Of a DNA stretch of 64,000 nt, positions 8,098-15,734 are shown piece by piece. A model generated the notes under the pieces. It had not been told where the DNA came from, made no database searches, and was given only the letters and a program-made list of their open reading frames with translations. Numbering within the stretch: the first letter of the stretch is position 1; every line of letters begins with the position of its first letter. The position numbers were made by a program, and so were the translations under genes. The DNA is from Alistipes sp. (GTDB taxonomy: Bacteria; Bacteroidota; Bacteroidia; Bacteroidales; Rikenellaceae): NCBI GenBank assembly GCA_022511345.1, contig JAFLRR010000011.1:1-64000 (forward strand). The letters are read 5' to 3'.

Positions 8098-9493
8098 CAT
8101 ATCACAAGCTGTAGGCAATCGTTATGATGTTTCATTTTATAACGAACGCTTTGATTTTATATCTAATTCATATCCTTCTTATGAGTTAGGGCAAATACTT
8201 TCTGTTAATCCGGCAGTCTCGTATAAACATATTGCAGATGATGATTTAATATCATTTGTCCCGATGGAGGCTATTGATGAACAAAATGGAATAATTGCAA
8301 TACGAAAGACCATATTATATTCTAACATTAAAGGATATACAAAATTTCAAGAAGGAGATTTATTGTGGGCGAAAATTACTCCGTGTATGCAGAATGGCAA
8401 ATCAGCCATTGCTCGTAATTTGGTTAATGGAGTAGGTTGCGGCTCAACGGAGTTCTATGTATTACGCCCAAAATCCGACAAAGTTTTAATCGAGTATATT
8501 CATTATATACTCCGAGACAACCGAGTTCTTGAATCAGCTCGCAACTCTTTTGGAGGCTCTGCCGGTCAGCAACGTGTGTCAAGTTCTTATCTAAAATCCA
8601 TTAAAATTCCGTTGCCGCCGATAGAGATTCAACAACAGATAGTTGATATTTACACAACCGCCCAGAAAGCCAAACAAGCCAAAGAAGAACAAGCAAATAC
8701 GCTTCTGGATAGCATAGATGATTATCTGTTGTCCCAACTCGGGATAATACTCCCGGCAAAAGAGGCTACACAAAAAATATACAAAGTCAAACTATCGGAT
8801 TTATTAGGATCTCGATTGAATCCTGCGATATATAATCCGAATACGATAGCCTTGAAGAGCATCCAGCAGTCCAATACTCTGCCGAAAATGCATTTGGCAG
8901 ATATGATTATCTCGAATATTGCAGGAGATTGGGGTAAAGATGAATCCGAGATAGCAGACAATTATACGCGATGTCTTGTGATACGTGCGACGGAATTTGA
9001 TAATAGGTATAATCTGAATCTTGACAATTCGCGCACAAAATATCGGCAGATAAAGACGGATAAGCTCAATAAAATGGATGTTCGTACTTGTGATATTTTG
9101 ATAGAAAAGTCCGGTGGCAGCCCTGACCAACCAGTCGGACGTGTCGCATATATTACAGATGAAATCGTTAAAGATAATAATACTGTCGCTTACAGCAATT
9201 TTATACAAAAGATACGGATTGACCAAACCAAAGCTAATTCCGAGTATGTTTATTACTATCTGAGAACGATGTATCGTATCGGTATAACAGAATCTATGCA
9301 AAGCCAAACTAATGGCATTCGTAATTTGCAGATGAATAATTATTTTCAACAAACTGTTTTACTGCCCAACAATCAAAATGAAATTGTAAAACATATCCGA
9401 GCGATATATACTCAGGCAAAAGCATTGGAAGATGAAGCAGCTGTAGTTTTAGAATCCGCTAAAAAACAAATCGAAAGGATGATTTTAGGATAA
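8078..9493 (+). CDS. hsdS: Specificity (S) subunit with two target-recognition domains
   Basis: A 471-residue HsdS-type protein. TRD1 covers about residues 1-175 and ends in the conserved linker (IPLPPIEIQQQIVDIY) plus a coiled coil (KAKQAKEEQANTLLDSID). TRD2 covers about 235-425 and ends in a second linker and helix (NQNEIVKHIRAIYTQAKALEDEA). It would direct the methyltransferase-nuclease to a bipartite DNA site. The ATG at 8078 overlaps the preceding membrane gene by 20 bases. It is the only S gene in the window, and no truncated spare copies for phase variation are seen. Confidence 0.9.
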   Translation: MKSNKINISQAVGNRYDVSFYNERFDFISNSYPSYELGQILSVNPAVSYKHIADDDLISFVPMEAIDEQNGIIAIRKTILYSNIKGYTKFQEGDLLWAKITPCMQNGKSAIARNLVNGVGCGSTEFYVLRPKSDKVLIEYIHYILRDNRVLESARNSFGGSAGQQRVSSSYLKSIKIPLPPIEIQQQIVDIYTTAQKAKQAKEEQANTLLDSIDDYLLSQLGIILPAKEATQKIYKVKLSDLLGSRLNPAIYNPNTIALKSIQQSNTLPKMHLADMIISNIAGDWGKDESEIADNYTRCLVIRATEFDNRYNLNLDNSRTKYRQIKTDKLNKMDVRTCDILIEKSGGSPDQPVGRVAYITDEIVKDNNTVAYSNFIQKIRIDQTKANSEYVYYYLRTMYRIGITESMQSQTNGIRNLQMNNYFQQTVLLPNNQNEIVKHIRAIYTQAKALEDEAAVVLESAKKQIERMILG

Positions 9494-9526
9494 ATAATAT
9501 ACAGACTAACCCTAAATTCTTAACCT

Positions 9527-11335
9527 ATGATAAAACTAGAAGGAATTATATATAAAACATTTAATCATTATGTTGTTTTGAGAGGCTTCGCTCCGATTAA
9601 GGATCTTGCAGCAATCTCACATCGACCTGAATCATATCAAAGACCTGCTATTGAAAGTCATAAAAAAGATATAATAGAATTTTTAGATTCAGGAGAATAT
9701 AAATATTTTCCTGAGATTACATTAGCTTGTCGGGTCAATAAATATTCAGAGTTTGCTCAAAACATTGGAATAGATAACGCCGTTGACCGGGATGACGCTC
9801 AATATGTTGATGGACTAAAAATTTTAAGCGAACGCCTACCATATGAGGGATATCGTGCTCGCCATGCAAATTTATCCAAAAACAATAATACAGACTTAGT
9901 ACGTGTAGATGGCAATCACCGGCTGGAACCATTTGATGTTGATAATGAAAAGATTTGGGAGGAAACGAATGCTGATAAAAAACAATTGGGATCACTAATA
10001 GTTCCATTTACGGTAATATTCTCTGATCGAGAATTTGGAGATAAGTTTGAAGCGGGTATATTTCACAACATTAATTTCAAGCAGGAGCCATTGCGTCAAG
10101 AAGCTAGTCTAAAAATTATTAGTGATTTGAATGTGTTTGACGCAAAAGAAAAATTAGGAGATGCATATCCATTAGCATTGCAACTTATTAATGAAGTTAA
10201 AATTGGAAGATTTGATAATATTTATTGGTTAAATACAACGCATAATATTAATGAATCTTATTATAGAACATCTTGCTTACGCCTATCTGAATTGTTGTTG
10301 TATCAACAAATATTAATCAAAGACAAAGAACTACCTAAATGTTCAGATGCACTACATAAAAATGCCCAGTGTATTGAACAGGTGCAAGAAAAGATAAGTT
10401 CTATTGGCAGAGAAATAGCAACACTAATAGAACAAATAGATGGGGCAGAGTGTAATAATTCTGAATATCGTTCCTCTTATTTAGGCAGGAAACAACGAAT
10501 GCAATTGACAGAATTGCACAACCAAGATAATTCGTTGTCCAATGAATTGAGATATCTGGAACAACAAAGAGAACAGCTTGAAAATAGATATCAAAAATTA
10601 ACCAATTTCGTTGAAAGCGTAAACGTTGACAGCATTCTTACAGCTATAAATTCTCTAAATAGCATATACCAAAAAATTGGAGAGGATTATGGTAATATAT
10701 CTTTCTTTTGCGTATTAGTATATTATCATCTTTTGGATGTTGCTCAATTGCATTCATTTATCGACTGGGCTGTCAATAATGGGATAAATAAGATCATTAC
10801 TCCAGACGATATCTCAAGAGATGCGGCGCAGAATTTAATAGCAATGTTTGAGCGGATCTATCAGACTAAAAAGAATGAGATATTTATTTCTATGCAATTT
10901 GGAGATTCTCAAAGTGAACTTATTTATGAAAAGATAGCCCGAGCAATAGAACGTTTTAATGCCAAACATAGTAGTATCCATCTCAATGCTACACCTATTC
11001 GAATCGATAGGACTGTAGAGTCGAGTACATTCTCAATACAAGATAAGATTTTAGCGGCTATACAATCTTGCAGTTTAATCATCGCAGACTTGAGCAGTGC
11101 AAATATTAATGTGTATCACGAAATCGGTTATGCTATGGGTATTGCGGAATCACACAATATGATTCCCAATATTATTCTTTTATATAAAGAAGATACAGAC
11201 CATAATAGAGAGCATAAGGATGTTGACAAATTTATAGGCTTTAATCTTAGGAATTTATCACAACTTAGATTCAAAGATTATAGTCAATTAGTCAATGGTT
11301 TAGTTGCAAGACTTGAAAAGCATTATGGTGTATGA
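9527..11335 (+). CDS. DGQHR-like protein fused to a C-terminal TIR/deoxyribosyltransferase-like domain
   Basis: A 602-residue protein in three parts. Residues 15-265 resemble the DGQHR/DndB (ParB-superfamily) fold: an RP..SH segment near 39-45, VRVDGNHR at 126-132 in place of DGQHR, and a following VPFTVIF strand. Residues 280-365 are a predicted coiled coil. Residues 450-600 look like a TIR-like or nucleoside 2-deoxyribosyltransferase-like domain: strand EIFISMQFG, then CSLIIADLSSANINVYHEIG, where E532 sits at the usual catalytic glutamate position. Such domains cleave N-glycosidic bonds of nucleotides or NAD in several defence systems. No dndCDE genes accompany it. It follows the S gene by 33 bases and is A+T-rich. 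Function is inferred. Confidence 0.65.
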   Translation: MIKLEGIIYKTFNHYVVLRGFAPIKDLAAISHRPESYQRPAIESHKKDIIEFLDSGEYKYFPEITLACRVNKYSEFAQNIGIDNAVDRDDAQYVDGLKILSERLPYEGYRARHANLSKNNNTDLVRVDGNHRLEPFDVDNEKIWEETNADKKQLGSLIVPFTVIFSDREFGDKFEAGIFHNINFKQEPLRQEASLKIISDLNVFDAKEKLGDAYPLALQLINEVKIGRFDNIYWLNTTHNINESYYRTSCLRLSELLLYQQILIKDKELPKCSDALHKNAQCIEQVQEKISSIGREIATLIEQIDGAECNNSEYRSSYLGRKQRMQLTELHNQDNSLSNELRYLEQQREQLENRYQKLTNFVESVNVDSILTAINSLNSIYQKIGEDYGNISFFCVLVYYHLLDVAQLHSFIDWAVNNGINKIITPDDISRDAAQNLIAMFERIYQTKKNEIFISMQFGDSQSELIYEKIARAIERFNAKHSSIHLNATPIRIDRTVESSTFSIQDKILAAIQSCSLIIADLSSANINVYHEIGYAMGIAESHNMIPNIILLYKEDTDHNREHKDVDKFIGFNLRNLSQLRFKDYSQLVNGLVARLEKHYGV

Positions 11336-11371
11336 ACTAAGTTCTAATATTACTAGATTAGTGTTTTATAT

Positions 11372-12106
11372 ATGAGAGTCAAAGGAGTATTTATTATCAA
11401 CTCTACAAAAGAAGAGGCGCAACGACATATCCGCCAAATTTGGAACAGGTATTTCAATAAATATGGAAATAATTTCAGGCAAAATGTTGCGATGTTGCGC
11501 ACGACTTGTCGCGATATGATTTCTATGATAGATAACTATTTTGTAACCGATATGGCGGCAGCAACGCGGTATCGAGAGATATTAACAGGCTATGCTAATC
11601 AAGACAATCATACACAAGAGAGTCTACTCGTTGTATATAGTATATTGGTCGATTTTAAGACTATGATAGACCAATCAATTCCTATAAAAGATTTACCATC
11701 ATGTAAAAAACTTACGGAATTGTCAACGGAAGATGCTATTGCCGTAGCCAAAGATCTTATCAAAAACGATATTGTAAAATCTGGAATAGGTCTAATTCTT
11801 CTCGGCCTTAAAGCTGGGGATATGGTAGATATTTCCCATATCAAAACATTCTATCAAGAACAATTAGAGTTGTTGCAGTCTGATATTGCGCAAGCAGGAC
11901 GTCCTGCAAACGAAATAGAAACATTCTTACTAGATAAATTTAACGCCGAAATTGGCTATTGCAATATGGCAATGTTTAAGACTGGTCTTGGGGCAGCAAA
12001 AGAGATTGCAGGTCTTATCGAAAAGTCTCAACGAGATATAAAAACGTATGAACAAAAATTATTCAATAGCCATATCCTATCAATGCCTATATTGGCAAAA
12101 CGATGA
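11372..12106 (+). CDS. Unrecognised 244-residue helical protein, last gene of the cargo
   Basis: I do not recognise this protein. It is predicted to be mostly helical, soluble, with no signal peptide. It has a hydrophobic stretch near residues 131-150 (IVKSGIGLILLGLKAGDMV) that is short for a membrane span, and a likely coiled region near 200-225. It starts 36 bases after the DGQHR-TIR-like gene on the same strand with similar A+T-rich composition, so it is probably the effector's partner or regulator. It ends just before the 11-bp tandem repeat and the tRNA-Cys terminator, which marks it as the last gene of the element. Confidence 0.5.
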   Translation: MRVKGVFIINSTKEEAQRHIRQIWNRYFNKYGNNFRQNVAMLRTTCRDMISMIDNYFVTDMAAATRYREILTGYANQDNHTQESLLVVYSILVDFKTMIDQSIPIKDLPSCKKLTELSTEDAIAVAKDLIKNDIVKSGIGLILLGLKAGDMVDISHIKTFYQEQLELLQSDIAQAGRPANEIETFLLDKFNAEIGYCNMAMFKTGLGAAKEIAGLIEKSQRDIKTYEQKLFNSHILSMPILAKR

Positions 12107-12107
12107 G

Positions 12108-12129
12108 TGCCGTACAAATGCCGTACAAA
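12108..12129. repeat. Perfect 11-bp tandem repeat at the element's right end
   Basis: TGCCGTACAAA occurs twice back to back (12108-12118 and 12119-12129), immediately after the last cargo gene and before the tRNA-Cys terminator. Direct repeats of this size near an element end often serve as integrase arm-type sites. The left end of the element is outside the window, so the attachment core cannot be defined. Confidence 0.5.
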
Positions 12130-12130
12130 A

Positions 12131-12170
12131 AGAAAATAAAACAGCGTTACAAATATTTGTAACGCTGTTT
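12131..12170 (-). terminator. Perfect 32-bp palindrome, terminator of tRNA-Cys
   Basis: Positions 12139-12170 are a perfect palindrome (AAACAGCGTTACAAAT and its complement). Read on the minus strand it lies just after the tRNA 3' end and is followed by a T-rich run, the form of a rho-independent terminator. It may also stop plus-strand reading from the element. Confidence 0.75.
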
Positions 12171-12175
12171 CTGTG

Positions 12176-12246
12176 AGGTCTGAAGCGGACTCGAACCGCT
12201 GTAGCAGCTTTTGCAGAGCTGTGCCTAGCCACTCGGCCATCAGACC
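12176..12246 (-). tRNA. tRNA-Cys (anticodon GCA)
   Basis: The minus strand folds into a cloverleaf of 71 bases: acceptor stem GGTCTGA paired with TCAGACC, anticodon stem CAGCT/AGCTG with loop CTGCAAA (anticodon GCA), and T-arm with GTTCGAGTC. The discriminator base is T (U73), as expected for cysteine tRNA, and CCA is not encoded. The mobile element ends beside its 3' side, so this gene or its terminator is the probable integration target. Confidence 0.93.
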
Positions 12247-12557
12247 ATTTTTCAATACTTCTTCTCTCCCCCCCCCTCCTCACACTCTCTCTTCGGCCGG
12301 CTGCATCTTCCGCACCCCGGTCCTCAGGGCTGTCGGTGCAGAGACGGCGAATCGTCGGGAGTGCAAATATACAAACAATTCGCAATTCCGCAAAATTTGC
12401 CCGAAATTATTCGTATCGCACCCTGCTGCCGCACTGCAAAAGCCTCGCCGCTCCTCCCCCGGCACAGCGCAACCGCTCCACGGCAGCGCCATGTCCACGG
12501 CACGACCCGCCGCCGGACAGCACCGAGCTGCACCCCATGCGGCAGCGGCGCGCGGCA
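12247..12557. other. Intergenic region without a recognisable gene
   Basis: About 310 bases between the tRNA-Cys 5' end and a terminator. It starts with a pyrimidine-rich stretch including a run of nine C (about 12268-12276) and continues G+C-rich. Short open frames here lack family features and overlap one another. The tRNA promoter must lie in the first part, but no clear box is seen. Confidence 0.5.
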
Positions 12558-12602
12558 TGAAAAATCCGGCCCGCGAACCTCTTGCAGGCTGCGGGCCGGA
12601 TT
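12558..12602 (-). terminator. Rho-independent terminator of the 12640-14106 gene
   Basis: Stem AATCCGGCCCGC (12563-12574) pairs with GCGGGCCGGATT (12591-12602). On the minus strand the stem is followed by a T run. It lies 37 bases after the lipoprotein stop codon. Confidence 0.75.
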
Positions 12603-12639
12603 GTATGACGCGCTGAATATAAAGTTATTGCAATTTAAG

Positions 12640-14106
12640 TTATTGATTTTTGATGCAACGCACAGCAACCGCATAGTTGCTGCTGTCGGTCGAATACTCC
12701 GAGTAGCTCATGCTGCCGGTCGTCGAGGTCATGATTCTGAAACATATGACCTTGTTCGACGAATCGACATCCGAGCCCCAGAATAACATGTCGCAGGCAG
12801 ACGATATGCCCGACGCCTGCCCGAGGCGGTAGCTTCCCGTAGCGTTGATGAAGGTGCTGGCCGTGAATCCGAACTCCGAAGCCTTCAGCTGTTCGGGCGA
12901 GGGATAGGCCGCCTTGAGAGCCTCGAACTCGGCTCTGGTGGGCAGATGCCAGCCATCGGGACAGATGCCCTGCACGGGGTCGGAGCCCTGCGCGAGCGAA
13001 CCGCCATGAGCCGTCGCTGAGTTGTAGAGGTAGCCGTGCTCGAGCACGAAGGCAGAGTTGTCGGCACCCGTAACGGCATTGAGGCCGTCGTCGGCAGGGA
13101 ACCATATGCCGCTGCCGTCACCCGGCGTCGAGGAGATGCGCATGCTGCCGCCGTCGTAGTAGGCCAGGTTGGCTGCCAGCCACGTGCGGCCGTCGGCAAG
13201 CGTGGCCACGGGATAGCTCACGCCGTCGTATTTGAGCGTGGGACCATCCTGGCCCTGGTCGTCGCCGGCACCCGTATCGCTGTCGCCGGGCTGCAGCTCC
13301 TCATCCTCCCAGCCCTCGATCTGACCGCTCATCGAGACCTCGATTTTCTCCTTCTCAACGGTCAGCGAGGCGGTATAACGGTGTCCCGCGGCAAGCTCGG
13401 CCTGCCGCATGGTGCACTGCTGCTCCGTACCGTCCGCAAATTGGACCGTGAAGGTCAGCTCGGCGCTCTGCGGCACCGTTATGGCGCAGTAGGACTTTCC
13501 GGCCTCGACCTCGTGAGCCGTGATGCTGCGGCGCGAGATTACCGCGGGCAGCGACACGGTGGCAGCCGCCACGTCGACCTGGGCATCGAGACTCGTGCCC
13601 GAGACCGTCACCTGCGATATAGTCTCCCGGGTGGTCATATCCACGTCGATGCGCGCCAGCATGTGTCTGAAGAGCATCGTCACAGCCTCGGCCGAGGGCT
13701 TCACGCCGCTCTTGCTGCCTATCATCAGGTCCGAAGCCGTGAATCCGCTGCCGCGCTGGTCCTCGCGCACCGAGAATGACGAAGGCTCGCCCGAGGCGTC
13801 ATAGGGGTAGTAGGCACGCAGCGATGAGGCGACCGATGCGTCGTCGTACCAGTTCAGACCATCGCCCGTGAACAGAGCTCCGCTGCATGTCAGCGGCACG
13901 TTCTCAAGCCATGCGGCCGGTTCGCCGTCGCGCACGACGGTAAGACCTATTTTGTCGCCGTCGTCGAAATTTAGTTCATCCGCGCGTGTGACGGCAGGGT
14001 CGATGACTATGGCATCGCCGCGGCGCGGAGCGTGTCCTTCGGGTGAACACGCAATCGCCGCAACGGCTGCGGCCGTCACGGCGATGATTCTGCTGATGTT
14101 TTTCAT
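12640..14106 (-). CDS. Fimbrillin-family lipoprotein with C-terminal FISUMP domain
   Basis: A 488-residue exported lipoprotein. The signal peptide ends in a lipobox with C20 (VAAIAC). Residues 30-260 resemble the fimbrillin-like fold of Bacteroidota surface adhesins (LNFDDGDKIGLTV, YYPY, FRHMLARIDV). Residues 290-488 are a FISUMP-type domain with its marks: DGRTWLAANL, GYLYN, CPDGWHLPTRAEF and, at the end, AVAVRCIK. FISUMP domains occur in surface proteins of Fibrobacter and Bacteroidota; their ligand is not known to me. It follows another FISUMP-like lipoprotein by 85 bases, likely in one transcript, and a terminator ends it. Confidence 0.8.
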   Translation of the reverse strand: MKNISRIIAVTAAAVAAIACSPEGHAPRRGDAIVIDPAVTRADELNFDDGDKIGLTVVRDGEPAAWLENVPLTCSGALFTGDGLNWYDDASVASSLRAYYPYDASGEPSSFSVREDQRGSGFTASDLMIGSKSGVKPSAEAVTMLFRHMLARIDVDMTTRETISQVTVSGTSLDAQVDVAAATVSLPAVISRRSITAHEVEAGKSYCAITVPQSAELTFTVQFADGTEQQCTMRQAELAAGHRYTASLTVEKEKIEVSMSGQIEGWEDEELQPGDSDTGAGDDQGQDGPTLKYDGVSYPVATLADGRTWLAANLAYYDGGSMRISSTPGDGSGIWFPADDGLNAVTGADNSAFVLEHGYLYNSATAHGGSLAQGSDPVQGICPDGWHLPTRAEFEALKAAYPSPEQLKASEFGFTASTFINATGSYRLGQASGISSACDMLFWGSDVDSSNKVICFRIMTSTTGSMSYSEYSTDSSNYAVAVRCIKNQ

Positions 14107-14191
14107 CGCTTGAAGGTTAGTATACTCAATTTCGCGTCAATCCCTTTCTCAAATACTCACCCTCATCGTGCGACTCAAAGCGCAAGGGCTC

Positions 14192-15625
14192 TCACTCGTC
14201 CCTCACACAACGTATCTGCAGGCCGTTCGAGAGTTGCAGTCCTCTCTGCGGCTCCAGCACGCTGAGTGCCGCATCCTCGGTATTGAGGTTGAAGTACATT
14301 CCGTATGCCGTGCTGCGCGTCGCATCCAGGCCACTGGTCCAGTAGTAGCCGGTCCACGGGCGCGGCGTCTCCATCGTGTTCATGTTCTCAATCGACCCGT
14401 TCAGGTAGTTGCGGCGGCCTCCGGCGAAGAAGAATGCCTCGGCTGCGCCGTCAGTCAGCGTCCAGCCGTAGCGGCCGTTGAGCGACTCGATATCCTCGGC
14501 CAGTTCCGCAGCCACAATCGACAGCCCGTCGAACGAACCGCTTTGCGGCACTCTCCAGCCTGCCGGGCAGGGGTCGTAGATGGTCTTGACATCGTCGCTC
14601 CACGCCTCGGCGCCGTCGCTGCCCGTGCGTGCCGTCTCCAGACACGTGATGAATGCCAGCGGGTTCTCGAGCACATAGTCGAGCGTCGAGTTGCCCGACT
14701 CGCTCTCCTCGGGGGTCACGTAGACCGACAGACCCGAGCTGTCGTAGATATAGGTGTTGTAACCCGACGCGCAGTTGTAGTAGCGCGGCCCGATGAAGGG
14801 CACGGGGCAGCCCCACTGATAGTAGAGTCCGTATGAGGCCAGTATGGCGTCGTTGTCGGAGTTGTCGTGTTTGTAGGCGCCCAGATTGCTCGACATGTAG
14901 CTCCTGCCGCCTATGCTCACCACATCGGCCTCGGGGTCTACGGGAGTCACCCACAGATGCCAGCGCCAGAGGATGTTGCCGGCCGCATCATAGGCAGCCA
15001 CCAGGGCATTGCCCGACGAGACCGTGTCGTCCTTCTTGCCCGCCATGAACGACATCTTGCCGTCGTCGGTGAGCGTCTGGTAGCGTATGAGGCTCGACGA
15101 CGTGGTCCAGACGGTCTTTATCGAAGCCACGGCCAGCTCTTCGCCCGCGGGGTTGTGCGACACGTCGATAAGATAGCGCACCTCGGGATTGGTGATTACG
15201 TAGCTGTTGGCCAGACTCTCCGACAGGTCGACCGTCTCGGTCATGGTGACATAGACCGAGGCCGAGACTATCGTGCCCTTGCGGTTGTAACCGCGCAGCG
15301 TCAGTGTTCCGCTTTCAACGGGAGTGGTATCCTTCTCGTCGTCGGGCTCGAAGCTCTCGGGGGCGGTGACCGTCACCGAGCGCAAAACAGGGTCGAGCGT
15401 CGCGCTCCAGCCCTCGGGCACCGACGAGACGGTCACGTTGGACACCCATACGGTTCTGTAGGATACCGTCTGCGTCTGGCCGGGTTCGCGGAAGTAGAGG
15501 GCCGGCGAATTGAATGCGAAGGTGTAGTCGTCCTCTTCGCTGCACGACCACATGCACGCCGCGCATACCGCCACCACGGCTGCGGCAGCGATTCGCGACA
15601 ATATATTTTTCATGTTCAGCTTCAT
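14192..15625 (-). CDS. Surface lipoprotein with BACON-like N-terminus and FISUMP-like domain
   Basis: A 477-residue lipoprotein with a signal peptide and C28 at the lipobox (MWSC). The start may be 15625 or the internal ATG at 15613. Residues 33-240 are predicted beta-rich Ig/BACON-type repeats. Residues 240-477 show FISUMP features: GGRSYMSSNLG, YYQWG, YDPCPAGWRVP, YYWTSG and a terminal QIRCVR. It is the first gene of a two-gene unit with the next fimbrillin/FISUMP lipoprotein. A surface-exposed role is likely because of the lipobox and beta-rich repeats; its binding target is unknown. Confidence 0.7.
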   Translation of the reverse strand: MKLNMKNILSRIAAAAVVAVCAACMWSCSEEDDYTFAFNSPALYFREPGQTQTVSYRTVWVSNVTVSSVPEGWSATLDPVLRSVTVTAPESFEPDDEKDTTPVESGTLTLRGYNRKGTIVSASVYVTMTETVDLSESLANSYVITNPEVRYLIDVSHNPAGEELAVASIKTVWTTSSSLIRYQTLTDDGKMSFMAGKKDDTVSSGNALVAAYDAAGNILWRWHLWVTPVDPEADVVSIGGRSYMSSNLGAYKHDNSDNDAILASYGLYYQWGCPVPFIGPRYYNCASGYNTYIYDSSGLSVYVTPEESESGNSTLDYVLENPLAFITCLETARTGSDGAEAWSDDVKTIYDPCPAGWRVPQSGSFDGLSIVAAELAEDIESLNGRYGWTLTDGAAEAFFFAGGRRNYLNGSIENMNTMETPRPWTGYYWTSGLDATRSTAYGMYFNLNTEDAALSVLEPQRGLQLSNGLQIRCVRDE

Positions 15626-15668
15626 ATTCGGACAGATGAACTATTTACAAAAACGTGTTAATTTTTCG

Positions 15669-15676
15669 CAAAGTTA
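15669..15676 (-). promoter_or_regulatory. Promoter -7 box (TAACTTTG) for the FISUMP lipoprotein pair
   Basis: On the minus strand TAACTTTG matches the Bacteroidota TAnnTTTG box, 43 bases before the start at 15625. An upstream TTTG at the usual spacing is not clear. Confidence 0.5.
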
Positions 15677-15734
15677 GAAATAATAACCGAAAATCGGGCA
15701 TCTGCGCCACACAAATTGCCGCAGCGCGGCCATC

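Noticed and set aside
5383..9493. Classic type I restriction-modification system
   Set aside because: The HsdR helicase/translocase is missing; the nuclease domain is fused to the methyltransferase, closer to type IIB/IIG layout.
9527..11335. A complete Dnd phosphorothioation system
   Set aside because: Only a DndB/DGQHR-like domain is present. No dndC, dndD or dndE genes are in the window and the C-terminus is TIR/NDT-like, so this is not a Dnd locus.
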